Shown in pieces: positions 13,201-20,000 of a stretch of DNA of 64,000 nucleotides. The first letter of the stretch is position 1. Each line of letters opens with the position of its first letter. A program made the position numbers and the translations under genes. Source of the DNA: Eubacteriales Family XIII. Incertae Sedis bacterium (GTDB lineage Bacteria > Bacillota > Clostridia > Peptostreptococcales > Anaerovoracaceae); assembly GCA_031272485.1 (NCBI GenBank), contig JAISTV010000015.1, positions 1-64,000 of the forward strand, written 5' to 3'. A model generated the notes under the pieces. The model saw nothing but the letters and a program-made list of their open reading frames with translations, was not told where the DNA came from and made no database searches.

Positions 13201-16200
13201 GGAGTAATGGATGGGATACAGGCCCGGCACCGCCGGATTGACCGGGTTGACAGCCGCGTAGGTCACGGCGTCTACGGTGAGGGTGGGATCGTCCGGATCG
13301 AGAACCGTAATGCCCTGCTTGGCCACGGTGTCGTTCCAGACCGCGCCCTGCGAAATCTCGTAAGGTGTCTGGACTGCCAGCGCCGCCGGGGTGCCGTTAT
13401 AGACCACGCCCTTGATTATCACGCGCAGCGCTGTATCGGACAGGCCTTCCGCACCGAACTGAATCGGGTAGGTGGCCGCCGTGGCGGAGAACCCGTTGTT
13501 GTTCACTACGCGGGCCGCCTTGTCCGGGGCCACGTCAACGAGCTTGATGACCTGTGCCTGCGCCGCCGAAATGAGGGCCGGGCTGAGGTTGCTCAGCATG
13601 GCTTCCGCCTCGGACTTGCGCCGCATGAAGTCGGACGCTACGAGCGCGTACTGGCTGTCCTTGGTGCCAGGATCCACTTCCGTGGCGTTGGTTATTATGG
13701 CCTTGATCTGCTTATAGGTCGTGTAGCCCTCTACCGTCCAGCGGATGGGATACTCGCCCGCGGCAGGCGCTGCCGTATAGCCGGAAGGCGCGCCGGTCCA
13801 CTTGACCGTGAGCGGGTCACCGTCTATGTCGTAGGCTTCCGCATAGGACGCGGAGCGTGCCTGCGACTCGGTGCCGTCCACCTGGGCGCTCTTCATGACG
13901 TAGTTGCGCGCACCTATAATTATGCCGCCGTTGTCATCCTTATCAACTATGTAGCGACCGTCGGTAACCACGACCGCGCGCGTGGCGGTGGTCTGGTTAT
14001 CGTTGCTGTCCTTGACGGTATATGTGACCTTATACACATTTATATTTAGCTTGTCTATGCTCGCACCGCCCGCCACGGTAGCCGTGGTTTGCGCGAGCAG
14101 GTCACCGTCCACGTCGTCTATGACCGTCATCTTGGCCTTGAGCTCTGCCTGCGTCATAATCTGCGAGGTGGCAGTCTGCGTAACCATGAGCGGCGCCTCG
14201 GTGAAGGTAATCACCGGGCCCAGACCCGCTACGGTCAGCGTTACGTCCGGCGTGTTGTAATCCGGATTCGCGTTGACCAGCAGACGGCCGCGGTTCACAG
14301 CCTTGGTGGGCCATGCCGTACCCTGCTTGACGAGCTTGGCCTTGACAATCATGTACACTTCCGTCCCCTGCGGGAGATCGGCGAGGTACTGCTCTATGGC
14401 ATCGGCGTCAAAGGTGAAGGTTGCGGACGTTCCGCTCTGTACCTTCTGCGCCGCCGTCAGCGGAATCTCCGTCGTGCCGGCATAGACCTTTACGTTCCAG
14501 CCTTCCGTGGGATTCTCCATGAGCGCCAGACCGGCATCCATGAGATCGCGGATTTCTATCTTGTAGAACCCGGAGAGGTTCGACGGGATGTTAAACGCAA
14601 TCTTGTACTCGAGCACCTCATCGAAGTTGCTCACCGTACGCGTGGAGACATAGTTGCCCGATGTCGGGTCTTTTACCTTCTTGTTGAACGAACCCTCGAG
14701 TTCGTCAATGACATCGTCCTTCGGGTTGTTGTAGCCGGAGTCCACCTGTTTCGTCTGTTCGGCCTCGGTGCCCAGGGTTATCGTAATGCCCGTTATCTTG
14801 CCGTTGTAAGGCTTCGTGGTGCGACCCATGGTTCCGGAAGGCACGGCGAACTTGACCCCGTACGTGCCGGCCGGCACATCGAAGTAGTAGGAGCCGTCTA
14901 CCGCGGTATTAACCGCAGAGCCCGTGGCATTGCCGGAAGCGTCGAGCAGTTGGACGGCGAGCCCGGAGATGGGCACTTCGCCCGTGTCGTAGACGCCGTC
15001 ATAGTCCGCGTCCACGAACGCCGTACCGTAGATGCGGCCGGTGTTCGACTCTTCGTTCGGGCCCGCGGTGGGCGGATCGCTCGTGTCATTGTTCACTATC
15101 AGGCGACCGGTGTTCACGACCTTGGTGGGCCAGGCGTTATTCACCTTGACGATCTTGGCTTTGACCGTCAAAGTCAGCGTGGCGCCCTCAAGCGCGGTGA
15201 AGTCGGTATTGTCCGCCAGCTTGTAGGAGACTATCTTCTTGCCGGCGTCCGCACCCGTGCCATCGTAGTACGTGGCCGTGCCGGTAACCGTAATGGTCGA
15301 GAGACCCTTCTTGGCCGTTATGGTGACGTTCTCGTCCACGTTGGTCGTGGCCAGTTCCAGACCCGGATCCATGATGTCGAGGATTACCAGGCTGTTGTAG
15401 CCGGCCGTATTGGACGGGACCTTGAAGTCAATATCATAGGTGAGCACCGCGGTGGAATCCGTGATGGGTCCGTTCGTGCTCTTACTACCTACCTTGACGA
15501 GGTCCTTCTTGAAGGCATCCGGATCGTTCGGGTCGGGCATGGTGGGACTGGTGTAACCGGCGTTGAGGACCTTCTCCAGTTCCAGACCGACCTGATCACG
15601 GTCTATGGTTACGGAATCCGTATAGCCGGTGTTGCCGGCATCGTTATAGACTTTGCCGGCAGTACGATCGCTTGCCGGAATCTTCTTCGTGTAGCCCTTG
15701 TTCGATACGGCCGGCGCCTTGACGGTGTACGCACCCGGGGTCAGGCCCGTGAACGCGTAACTGCCGTCCACCGCGGAGGTCGTGGTGGCCACCTTGGTGT
15801 TCGAAGAATCGTACAGTTCTACGGTCAGACCGGAGAGTCCGGAAGCGCCTTCGGAGCCGTTCTTCTCGCCGTTCTTGTCGTCATCGTTGAACAGCACACC
15901 GGAAATCTTACCCATGACCTCGACTTCGGGATCGGTTGGAACCTCATCCTTCTCATTGTTCAGATACAGTTCCGCGTGGTTGCTTACAGAGGCGCCCAGT
16001 GGGGAGGTAAGGTCAAGATTCGCAACTACATCTATGGTAATTTGCTTGTTCGCCAACTGAGCGACTTTGGCAGGTGTGGTCCACGTTACGATTACTTTCT
16101 TGTCCACATACGTGATGCTGTCGGGCGCAGGTGTTGTGCCGCCCGCTACTCTAACGGTAACATTGCTCAGTGCGTTATCCTTGAGCTTCAGGCCCTGCCC

Positions 16201-19200
16201 CAGATCGTCGATGGCCGTGACCGTCGTGATGTAAGACATATCCGCCGGGAACGTTGCCTGGATGCGGAAAGTGATGTCCTGCTTTACGTCGGAGATAACA
16301 ATCTTCTTGGTTGCGTTGCCGTTCGCGTCTATGATGAACTTATCGAAATCGTGTGCGCCTTCGGACACGGTCACATAGGGCGCGGCCGCGAAGGTGGCGT
16401 CGTGATAGTTCGTGGCGACAAGCGGGTTCTTGTTCCCGTTGCTGTCCTCCAGGACTATGTAGATGCGGTCTCCCTTGTTAAGGGTGACGCTGGAAGGCAC
16501 GGTGTAGCTGAACGTACCACCGCCGCTGCCGTTGGGCGTGAGCGTTCCGTAGACCACGCCGCTGCCATCGGAGATGGGCGCCTGCGTGCCCGGCGTCTGG
16601 CCGTTCGGTACAAGCACCGCGTAGACCTTGACCGCTTCTTCCGAGTTGTACGCTTCGTTGGCCGGATAGGTACCGGTTATGGGCGTCGAACGGCCCACGA
16701 AGTACGTGGAGAGCGGGTCTGTAATGGTCGCCGGATTCGGCGGGGTTACGTCTATGACCGTCACCTCTTCCGTGGTTATGTCGGAAGCACTGGCCATATG
16801 GTTCGTGTTGGCGGTCGGGTCATCCGAGGCGCCGCGCCATGCGGAGGTTACCTTGTACTTGTCGCCCGGCGTGAGGAAGGAGCCCTTGCTGTAGCGCAGG
16901 ACGCCGGCTATGGGCGTGCCCGTCTCCTTCTCCCAGACGTTGTCCGGGTTTATGGAGACAGCGTGCACTTCTTCCGTGGTGCCGTTGGCAAACGTGTGGA
17001 GCATGCGGCCGTAGACTTCACCCGTCCACAGCGGACGGCCGGCGAAGTTCAGACCTTCTGCCACGATACCGGTGGCGCGGACGTACTTATCCGCGTTGGT
17101 TACATCAAGGAGATCCTGGATTTCCGGCGGTGCGTTGTTGCCGGAAATACGGGTGTAGGGCTGCATGCCGTTCGGGCCGAAGCTCGAAGTGCCGGTGTTG
17201 AACGTCGAATCGCTGGAATTTGTCAGGTTCGAAAAGTTCGTGCCGGAGAGCGAGTAGGTTATGTTGGACCAGCTCAGGTACGGGTTACCGCTGACCGGAT
17301 TGTAGGGCTTGCCGTTCTGACCGTTGCCCCAGACCGCGAGGTCGGAGAAGTTGGACGTGAACGTGTTATTGGATCCGGCAATCTCAAATACACGGCCGCC
17401 GCCCGGGTGGTAGTTCGTGAAGTCGTAGTAAAGCGGACGATCCGCGGAGAAGCTGAAGTTGTTGCCCGCGGAGAAGATACCTTCCGTGCTACTGTTTATG
17501 TTGCCGTCTGCCAGGAACACAGCGCCCTGCCCTACGACAATCTTACCGCCGGTGCGGCTGCCGCCGGAAACCGCGGCGCCCTTATCGGCTATGATCTGGA
17601 TGGCGGAGCGATAGCCGCTCACGTCAAACGTGAAGTTGTTTGCGTCAAATTCCACGCCGCCGTTTCTCTCTTCGGTGGAGCTGGTGGCTACCGTTGCGTT
17701 ACCGTAGTTGCGGATGGTTACCACGCCGCCGCTGCTTACGTAGAACGAGTTGTTCGCGCCGGAACCGAAGCGGAGGGCCGCCGGGCTGTAGCTGTTTGTG
17801 CGTCCGTATTTAATGACGTTCAGTTTCGCCTGGTTGGAAACGGTAAAGGTCTGGTTGCCCACGAGGCGGATACGGATGGTTGCGCCGTGGTTGTTGTTCG
17901 CGCCGTAGGATTCTACGTTCAGCTCGGTGCCCACGCCGTCCACGAGGAAATTACCGCCGTCGATCTGCTGGATCATGGCAGGCATACCGGTGTTTTCGTG
18001 AGCGGACACGATGTTGACTTTGGCGCCGCCTGTGATGTTGAATCCGCCTGCGTTCGCAAGCAGGGTGGTTGTACCGCCGTCATCGCCGGTTCCCTGGCCC
18101 TGACCGCGGATGTCGAGGATGGTGCCCTCGCCCGAAACGATGAACTCGGCCGTGGAGCCTGAGCTCGTGCCCGGTTGCATCCACACGACCTGCGTGTTTG
18201 CCGTGCCGGTGCCTTCCAGATAGACCTTGGCGCCGTCCGTTACCTGAATGATGTTTCTCTTGGCGGCTACGGCCGACTGGATGGTGCGGCGGATGCTCTT
18301 AATATGTGCCACGGTGGGCGTTCCGTCGGGCGCGGTGCCCGGGAAGAAGATCTGGTTTGCGTTTATGGCCGTATCGTTGGTCGTGCCGGTGACTGTGGAG
18401 CTGTCCCAGCTGACCGTACCCATGATCTGGACTTTCGCGGCCGGCGCCAGTATGAGACCGGCGGAAGGTGCAAGTGTACCGGTGCCGGACTGGACGTTGA
18501 TAAAGTTCACGGTCCAGTTCGGACCCGCGGAAGCGGACTGGCTGTCGTAGGTTATGTCGCCTGCCTCAACAAACGCGTCATCGCCGCCGTTCGAGCGAAC
18601 GACGGTCATGTTCTGTACGGTAAGTGTGCCGGAAGCACTGTTCTTAATAAGAATACCCGGGCGGTTTACGGTCGTATTCGCGCCGCCGGGTCTGAAATCG
18701 AGGGTATAGCCCATGCCGTTAATGGTCAGGCTGCGGGAGATTTCGGGAAGGTCGTTCGAAGAGGCCGTGCTGCTCGTGCGGGTGATATTCTGCGTGAAGC
18801 GAATCTCATTGACCGAGGTATCGGCCATGGCCTGCCGCAGGTCATCCCAGTTGTCGACCGTAACAATTCCCGGCGCTATAACCACGACAGAAAGAGGTGT
18901 TATGTTTACCTCTTCCTCTTCTGCGGTGCCCTCTATGAGGCCGCCGTAGTAGGTTATATCCGCTGTGACCGGAAAGAGCGGAACCGCGCTCGCGCCGTAG
19001 AAGACCGCATCCGGATTATCCGCCTCCAGGCTCCATCCCTTGAAGGTGTAGCCTTCCGGCGCCACAATCTGTGGAATTTGCTCCACCGGGACGGTGCTGT
19101 AGTCCTCCACCTGTACGGTCCATGTGGTCGCACCGCCCTCGAGGGTAACCCCCTCGGGAAGGACAAATGTGACGGTATGTACCGCCGGCGCTTCTACCGG

Positions 19201-19389
19201 TGGGGCTTCTTCGCCCTCCGCCGGAGTTACGCCTTCTTCAGACGCTGCCTGCTCGCCGCCTTCGGTCGATGGGTCATCGCCGAAGATGCTATACGGGACC
19301 ACCATGGTCATCGTAATAGCAAGGGTTAAGAAAAGCGCGACGGCCTTTCCGAGCAGTGAAAACTTCCCCTTCATTTCCAGTCTGTTCAT
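1210..19389 (-). CDS. Giant multidomain surface protein (6,059 aa) with four ~1,045-1,050-aa super-repeats
   Basis: Probably an adhesin or envelope-structural protein. I place the start at the ATG at 19389 (MNRLEMKGKF), behind GGAG, rather than at a TTG 13 codons upstream. Domains in order, approximate residues: signal peptide 1-37; InlB-like B repeat 50-145; pectate-lyase-like beta-helix, rich in Asn and Gly, 155-770; Ig-like region to 1000; three isopeptide-type fimbrial domains alternating with two SdrD-B-like domains (around 1156 and 1450) to 1710; then four tandem super-repeats starting near 1727, 2771, 3819 and 4870. Each super-repeat holds four DUF5011/cadherin-like Ig modules recognised by VVVxDGxY-type strands followed by IxAxxF. 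The C-terminus (from about 5947) has a Thr/Pro-rich linker and three hydrophobic helices instead of LPXTG, so I infer membrane anchoring. No enzymatic motif is visible. Domain names are by recognition, without a profile search. Confidence 0.9.
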   Translation of the reverse strand: MNRLEMKGKFSLLGKAVALFLTLAITMTMVVPYSIFGDDPSTEGGEQAASEEGVTPAEGEEAPPVEAPAVHTVTFVLPEGVTLEGGATTWTVQVEDYSTVPVEQIPQIVAPEGYTFKGWSLEADNPDAVFYGASAVPLFPVTADITYYGGLIEGTAEEEEVNITPLSVVVIAPGIVTVDNWDDLRQAMADTSVNEIRFTQNITRTSSTASSNDLPEISRSLTINGMGYTLDFRPGGANTTVNRPGILIKNSASGTLTVQNMTVVRSNGGDDAFVEAGDITYDSQSASAGPNWTVNFINVQSGTGTLAPSAGLILAPAAKVQIMGTVSWDSSTVTGTTNDTAINANQIFFPGTAPDGTPTVAHIKSIRRTIQSAVAAKRNIIQVTDGAKVYLEGTGTANTQVVWMQPGTSSGSTAEFIVSGEGTILDIRGQGQGTGDDGGTTTLLANAGGFNITGGAKVNIVSAHENTGMPAMIQQIDGGNFLVDGVGTELNVESYGANNNHGATIRIRLVGNQTFTVSNQAKLNVIKYGRTNSYSPAALRFGSGANNSFYVSSGGVVTIRNYGNATVATSSTEERNGGVEFDANNFTFDVSGYRSAIQIIADKGAAVSGGSRTGGKIVVGQGAVFLADGNINSSTEGIFSAGNNFSFSADRPLYYDFTNYHPGGGRVFEIAGSNNTFTSNFSDLAVWGNGQNGKPYNPVSGNPYLSWSNITYSLSGTNFSNLTNSSDSTFNTGTSSFGPNGMQPYTRISGNNAPPEIQDLLDVTNADKYVRATGIVAEGLNFAGRPLWTGEVYGRMLHTFANGTTEEVHAVSINPDNVWEKETGTPIAGVLRYSKGSFLTPGDKYKVTSAWRGASDDPTANTNHMASASDITTEEVTVIDVTPPNPATITDPLSTYFVGRSTPITGTYPANEAYNSEEAVKVYAVLVPNGQTPGTQAPISDGSGVVYGTLTPNGSGGGTFSYTVPSSVTLNKGDRIYIVLEDSNGNKNPLVATNYHDATFAAAPYVTVSEGAHDFDKFIIDANGNATKKIVISDVKQDITFRIQATFPADMSYITTVTAIDDLGQGLKLKDNALSNVTVRVAGGTTPAPDSITYVDKKVIVTWTTPAKVAQLANKQITIDVVANLDLTSPLGASVSNHAELYLNNEKDEVPTDPEVEVMGKISGVLFNDDDKNGEKNGSEGASGLSGLTVELYDSSNTKVATTTSAVDGSYAFTGLTPGAYTVKAPAVSNKGYTKKIPASDRTAGKVYNDAGNTGYTDSVTIDRDQVGLELEKVLNAGYTSPTMPDPNDPDAFKKDLVKVGSKSTNGPITDSTAVLTYDIDFKVPSNTAGYNSLVILDIMDPGLELATTNVDENVTITAKKGLSTITVTGTATYYDGTGADAGKKIVSYKLADNTDFTALEGATLTLTVKAKIVKVNNAWPTKVVNTGRLIVNNDTSDPPTAGPNEESNTGRIYGTAFVDADYDGVYDTGEVPISGLAVQLLDASGNATGSAVNTAVDGSYYFDVPAGTYGVKFAVPSGTMGRTTKPYNGKITGITITLGTEAEQTKQVDSGYNNPKDDVIDELEGSFNKKVKDPTSGNYVSTRTVSNFDEVLEYKIAFNIPSNLSGFYKIEIRDLMDAGLALMENPTEGWNVKVYAGTTEIPLTAAQKVQSGTSATFTFDADAIEQYLADLPQGTEVYMIVKAKLVKQGTAWPTKAVNRGRLLVNANPDYNTPDVTLTVAGLGPVITFTEAPLMVTQTATSQIMTQAELKAKMTVIDDVDGDLLAQTTATVAGGASIDKLNINVYKVTYTVKDSNDNQTTATRAVVVTDGRYIVDKDDNGGIIIGARNYVMKSAQVDGTESQARSASYAEAYDIDGDPLTVKWTGAPSGYTAAPAAGEYPIRWTVEGYTTYKQIKAIITNATEVDPGTKDSQYALVASDFMRRKSEAEAMLSNLSPALISAAQAQVIKLVDVAPDKAARVVNNNGFSATAATYPIQFGAEGLSDTALRVIIKGVVYNGTPAALAVQTPYEISQGAVWNDTVAKQGITVLDPDDPTLTVDAVTYAAVNPVNPAVPGLYPIHYSVTDADDNTSEADRILVVNDGSYVLGTGRILQAFSFVTKASDVTSNITSEILTRSGARLYNGTTGAQVDATSVGSAGGYSSAVGSYSIVINGVDTPSGTITKNITGKVVDAEVIKQGPDSPAVGETDKYYVYGNNIGDDPDEYLRPSEAQALDTDAKILAALDAHADKVSPTGTITDAGAKVVSVTPQTPGKSLANGDVGLYTVRVSDADGKTTAEMIIRVGNGGEPVLTVPQPLKIDATTAPGVVPRDDLMDGVSATDPEEGDITDQVVINPDSAGNEVLPTIPANEPGIYPVEYYVSDEDGNESLVKTAVVVDDGSFVYDDQYVLSARSFLIGVSKVTPGQASSQIISSSGAMAAKIDGTPATPVVKESAGYTNVKGDYKPQITIDGHTSLVKEITARVYDDSDGPGGQEGENGIKYSILASNIRINLTDAASIAAMSDPGYSAEFITRSAAKSYLRADSSLPQAGTPQLVGAVTKVSGGTDFKAGGFTEGDVYQATFQVAEEPATQITISVLVSDATDPVLNVPASKTVAIGATFPEGAENDATPSYMQGVSATDAEDGTITDRITHDTPVDTSTTAAIRVTYRVEDDDHNVVTKSGVVLVGDWTVVSGYGITANNFSKKYEEVIDANEAEAIAFAQAKAVDLRQTLPNGDPNPNFGEEVPVKVADDGGYYSRTVGENSIKFAVVAEPAATKTILGKIDSGTGPTITFTQDPLIVQQTATSHILTQDELKANMTVTDLQDGNLIASTSAIPVGGQIDARNINVYTVDYSVTDSHGNTQPARRAVVVTDGRYVIEDEDGDGKNDIIIGARNFVLKSSQVDGSESQVRSASYAEAYVATGAQAGTSLSVKLKAMPAGYVANAPAGNYDFTWIVTGHTTEKTITGIITNATEVDPGTKDSQYALIASDFSVLLPKATEMINSGNLSAALITEAKAEVIPLVPTASAKSARVVNNGGFAASAATYNIQFGAEGLSDSELRVIIKGVVRTKPAPVLDVTSPVEVPQNGTFNPMTGVTATDSEEGDISTKVAITGDVVTTVPGLYKLEYSVTDNGGSTTSTTRVVVVNDGSYVLGNGRILQAFSFVTKLSDVPAADAQLNSDILTNADVRLYDGRTAAPVDAFSVGNNGGYKKQTGTYTITINGVDTPAGTITKNITGKVVDAEVIKQGPDNPDPEKTDRYFVYGNNLSGDDGLRPSEAQQLDTDAKILAALDAHADKVAPGGAISDAGVKIVSITPATPGNVLADGDLGVYTIVVSDLDGTTTISLTVNVSQGGSPELTVPQPLFIPVSDEAGNLTKDDLMDGVSATDPEEGDVTDDVIINPDGSKNEVLPTIPANEPGIYEVTYFIEDADGNQDQVTTAVVVDDGSFVYDDEYVLSARSFLIGVSEVTPSNAANQILDKSDAMAAHVDGTPATPVVKETAGYTNIKGEYQPIITISGHTSLEKGILAKVYDDSDGPGGQEGENGVKYSILASNIRINLIDAAAIAGYSDANYKSEFITRSAAKSYLRATANLLQGGTIELVGDVTKKGSGTSFKAGSFTEGDVYEATFRVAEEPATYITIDVLVSNATNAVLTVPEAKNVSVGAIFPEGASEDTTPSYMQGVVATDAEDGTITDKVTHDTPVDTSTTSASLVTYEVEDNDYNVTTKGGMVFVGDWFITSGYAIVAESFTVDITDVVSWNEAEAIALAKAEAYDVRATLDDGVTPNPNFGKKVPVKVANDGGFYNRAPGEFDITFAVTEKPEVAKTITGTVDSGSNAEITFGKDPLIVTQTAVSHILTQDELKEGMSVIDPEDGDLLASTTAIPVGGQIDAHNIGVYTVNYSVTDSHGNTTNGKRAVVVTDGRYIIEDEDGDGVNDIIIGARNFVMKSAQVDGSESQVRSASYAEAYVAAGPNAGDILQVKLVTMPAGYVAHAPAGDYTFTWTATGHTTTKSIVGTITNADEVDPGTKDSQYALIGYNFTKTTAEVRTMLNSGNVSGAIITAAKAEVVKLVPGVPDKNPVVTDNGGFTDTSATYNITFGAEGLPASELRITIKALVTSNPLPVLAVTTPYEVQEGGTFDPTDGVTAYVPNDPSFGVDDVEITGGDVPTTIPGIYVVKYSLTDDDDVTVEAQRVVVVNDGSYEVGNGRILQAFSFVTKLEDVSSNTAYLDTEILSNAAAKLYDGTTAALVDALSVLNRGGYTKAVGSYDITLSGVDTPSGTITKSVTGKVVDAEVIKQGPDTPVLGDTDKYYVYGNNIGDDPDEYLRPSEAQALDTPEKILDALGVHADKVLPTGEIEDAGAKVVSITPVTPGKSFEDGDVGQYKIKVSDEDGTTVIELTVNVGEGGQPILTVPQPLVIPVSDEEGNLTKDELMDGVSATDPEVGDITDQVIINPDENKNENIPNIPGDEPGIYQVTYFVEDEDGNQAEVTTAVVVDDGSVVYDNDYILSARSFLIGVSEVTPSQAREQILEKSQAMAARVDGTPATPIVLETAGYTNVKGEYQPVISISGHTSLTKGILVKVYDDSSGEGGQEGENGTKYAILGANIRINLTDAQAIAGYGDPAYANEFLSRSAVKSYDRTTTNLLQAGTPALSGDVVKQGSGESFKAGNFNEGDVYLATYIVTEEPATSITVTVLVSNAHPPVIDVPEEKTVSLGAIFPEGAQNDTTPSYMQGVVATDAEDGTITDKVTHDTPVDTSVTSAAFVTYSVTDNDYNTTTTGGVVLVGDNWTVVSGYAISAEDFSMKLYDVQGTEAEVITKSNAMAIDLRRTLDNGDPNPEFGKPVAVVVKSDGGYYQKKPGKFPITLAISGKPDITYPITASVDNGEAPSITFTQEPLIIQQTAASQLATSAELRAEVTATDQEDGNITNSITATPVTPIDKHNIGVYKVNYSVTDSNGNKTTAQRAVVVTDGRYVIKDEDGDGKNDVIIGARSFVVAQQNVNGTESQVRSLSYAEAYDVKGNALEVKLESMPAGYGKQPSAKDYGFTWTVPGHTATKSITGTVTAATVVDPGTKDGQYALIAYDFIATTSEAAEIAKSNKNFISKSKAQIIKLVPSAPDREVRVVNKGGFTAYDDAGNPVTGSYDVQFGAVGLADNDLKAVIKATVTIGQAPILTVPTPVETPVGQPYDDSDVSAYDPEDGDITDQIVKTGDIDYSTPGIYPIEYSITDDDGNEVTGTRVVVVNDGRYTIGSGRILEASSFVTNLADIPTDADQLATDVITKSNAKVYDGATGEELDGVYIEDLDGYSAKVGQYEPVIAAADLPAPSGVSTLAYPDPVTKTVNAEIVDADVTSGPTGVDPSDATYVYGNSITLTQAEAQALNTNAKVLEALNAGARRAHADGSLTDPGVKIKAMDPALSALSAGTVGLYHITLTDGEDRVEKEVTINVTATGDEPPTLDVTKPIVIPVGEEASGEDLMDGVTATDPETGDITDQVKINDEDPADVTIDTTEPGVVEVTYSVTDDAGNEIEEKAVVIIDDGSFVYDENYILSAYSFMIGKSEVTPSQAGKQIVEKSNARAWKMDGTELSASTAETAGYKNVVGEYQPKIVVAGHPEVSKIITAKVVDDSDGEGGTIPANGTEYSVSANNFRLNLTDAKSLSYLRSFSSEFVDRAGAKTYLRTDKNLPVMGTAELVGQVVRKTDGKDFWDGEFNEGDVYLATFKPSGEDGPTTTIEVLVSNGTAPKLYAPVLTEVALGSVWGEGQYMNGVYATDNEDDGEVLSASITHNNTVNTAVRGVYTITYTVTDSDHNTVTRKAAVLVGFTPNDDYATYAEDFARPLSSISGTAAEAISLAKATAYYVADPNNPKFGQSVPVVVANAGGYSKAAGVFTITFAVQEKQTVTFKATATISDDTPAPPIYIPVPGPTIIVPTTNTVTNNVITETIVTETAIVTEPAVRIDDPEPPLESGGVWSLLDLVFALFSVVIMLMLIVSAVRRGKEENAIREVGVVRKRSSRDLIGIALATLAALIAVPVLLLTSNFKGDMALLGTYTWVMAILAIISVAGALISLHSDKKEWEQV
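1720..14211 (-). repeat. Four tandem ~3.1-kb coding super-repeats inside the giant gene
   Basis: The landmark ITF(T/G)xxPL(M/I) recurs with its first codon at 14211, 11079, 7935 and 4782, giving periods of 3132, 3144 and 3153 nt, all multiples of three. The last unit ends near 1720. Within each unit four sub-modules follow in the same order, marked by VVVTDGRY, VVNDGSY, VVDDGSF and VLVGDW-type motifs (the last unit is the most diverged). Copies 2 and 3 are the most alike. Confidence 0.9.
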
Positions 19390-19487
19390 TTTTAATACTC
19401 CACATTTCCCCGATATAACGTTTCGCAAATAATTGCACTTTGGGGGACCCCTGCGTGGCGTAACAGATGACTAAACGCGAAAAACTA

Positions 19488-19513
19488 TGCAACGAGGCGT
19501 AACCGCCTTTGCA
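19488..19513 (-). other. Hairpin in the leader of the giant gene
   Basis: On the minus strand TGCAA-AGGCG-(gtta)-CGCCT-cg-TTGCA forms a two-part stem about 100 nt upstream of the start codon. It lies in the transcribed leader predicted from the promoter at 19865-19893. Confidence 0.4.
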
Positions 19514-19574
19514 ATGCCGTTCTTACTGTAATAGTTCTCTCTCTGTTGTACCGATGCCGGATCGCCTCCAACAT

Positions 19575-19794
19575 ACCACGTCCATCACGCCAAAAGCAGG
19601 GCCACAGCCCGGCATGCCGTGATAGAAAAATAAAAAATAGGTTGTGCTACGTCTACCGATTCTGTGTCGCCACCGGCTGCCCCGGCGCTTTTAGTGGTAG
19701 AAAGAAGTGATAGATTCTCCCACGTCTATCTTTTCTGGCGGCTCCTATATCCCCGAACCACCATGATAGAAATTATATAACCTTTCCCACGTCT
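19575..19794 (-). repeat. Degenerate ~70-nt tandem repeat in the giant-gene leader
   Basis: On the minus strand the motif (A/G)GACGT(G/A)G recurs with its ACGT core at 19789, 19722, 19649 and 19578 (plus-strand coordinates of the core A), at spacings of 67, 73 and 71 nt. The first three units also share a CTATCA element after the motif and a G-rich block, and end in AGAT/GGT/GAT. The array lies inside the predicted untranslated leader. It matches no riboswitch consensus I know. Confidence 0.55.
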
Positions 19795-19864
19795 GCCTCT
19801 CGTTATCTCCCCACTTGATTTGAAGATACACTGACAGCAAAGAGCTATATACTTACATACGTCA

Positions 19865-19893
19865 ATTATGACCGCTTGTTAAGCGCTTGTCAA
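19865..19893 (-). promoter_or_regulatory. Promoter of the giant surface-protein gene
   Basis: Minus-strand TTGACA (19888-19893), 17-nt spacer, CATAAT (19865-19870). Transcription would begin near 19858, giving a leader of about 470 nt before the ATG at 19389. The spacer contains overlapping AAGCG/CGCTT half-sites that could be an operator. The stretch 19390-20000 contains no convincing gene. Confidence 0.65.
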
Positions 19894-19953
19894 GTGAAAT
19901 TTTCGAAATATATGACTTTTATTCTCCAGTATAAATACTATTCCTGAAAGGCA

Positions 19954-19987
19954 AAAGGGGTTGCCGGGTATGTCCGGCAACCCCTTT
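19954..19987 (-). terminator. Intrinsic terminator after the CotH-family surface gene
   Basis: A 14-bp stem AAAGGGGTTGCCGG / CCGGCAACCCCTTT with a 6-nt loop, followed on the minus strand by TTTT. It lies 14 nt beyond the stop codon at 20001 and before the next promoter, so it separates the two surface-protein transcripts. Confidence 0.85.
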
Positions 19988-20000
19988 ATTAGTTAATTCC

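Noticed and set aside
2023-18162. Very long plus-strand open frames (1,538, 1,013, 1,158 and 1,357 codons) opposite the giant gene
   Set aside because: They are antisense shadows caused by GC-rich, repetitive codon use of the real gene. They are rich in Arg, His, Val and Ala with no domain, signal or ribosome site, and they follow the super-repeat period.
19390-19794. Cyclic-di-GMP or other known riboswitch in the giant-gene leader
   Set aside because: The conserved core strings of c-di-GMP-I/II and other common classes could not be found. The repeats are reported as an unknown leader element instead.
19575-19794. CRISPR array
   Set aside because: Only about 10 nt per unit is well conserved, units are degenerate along their length, and no cas genes are present.
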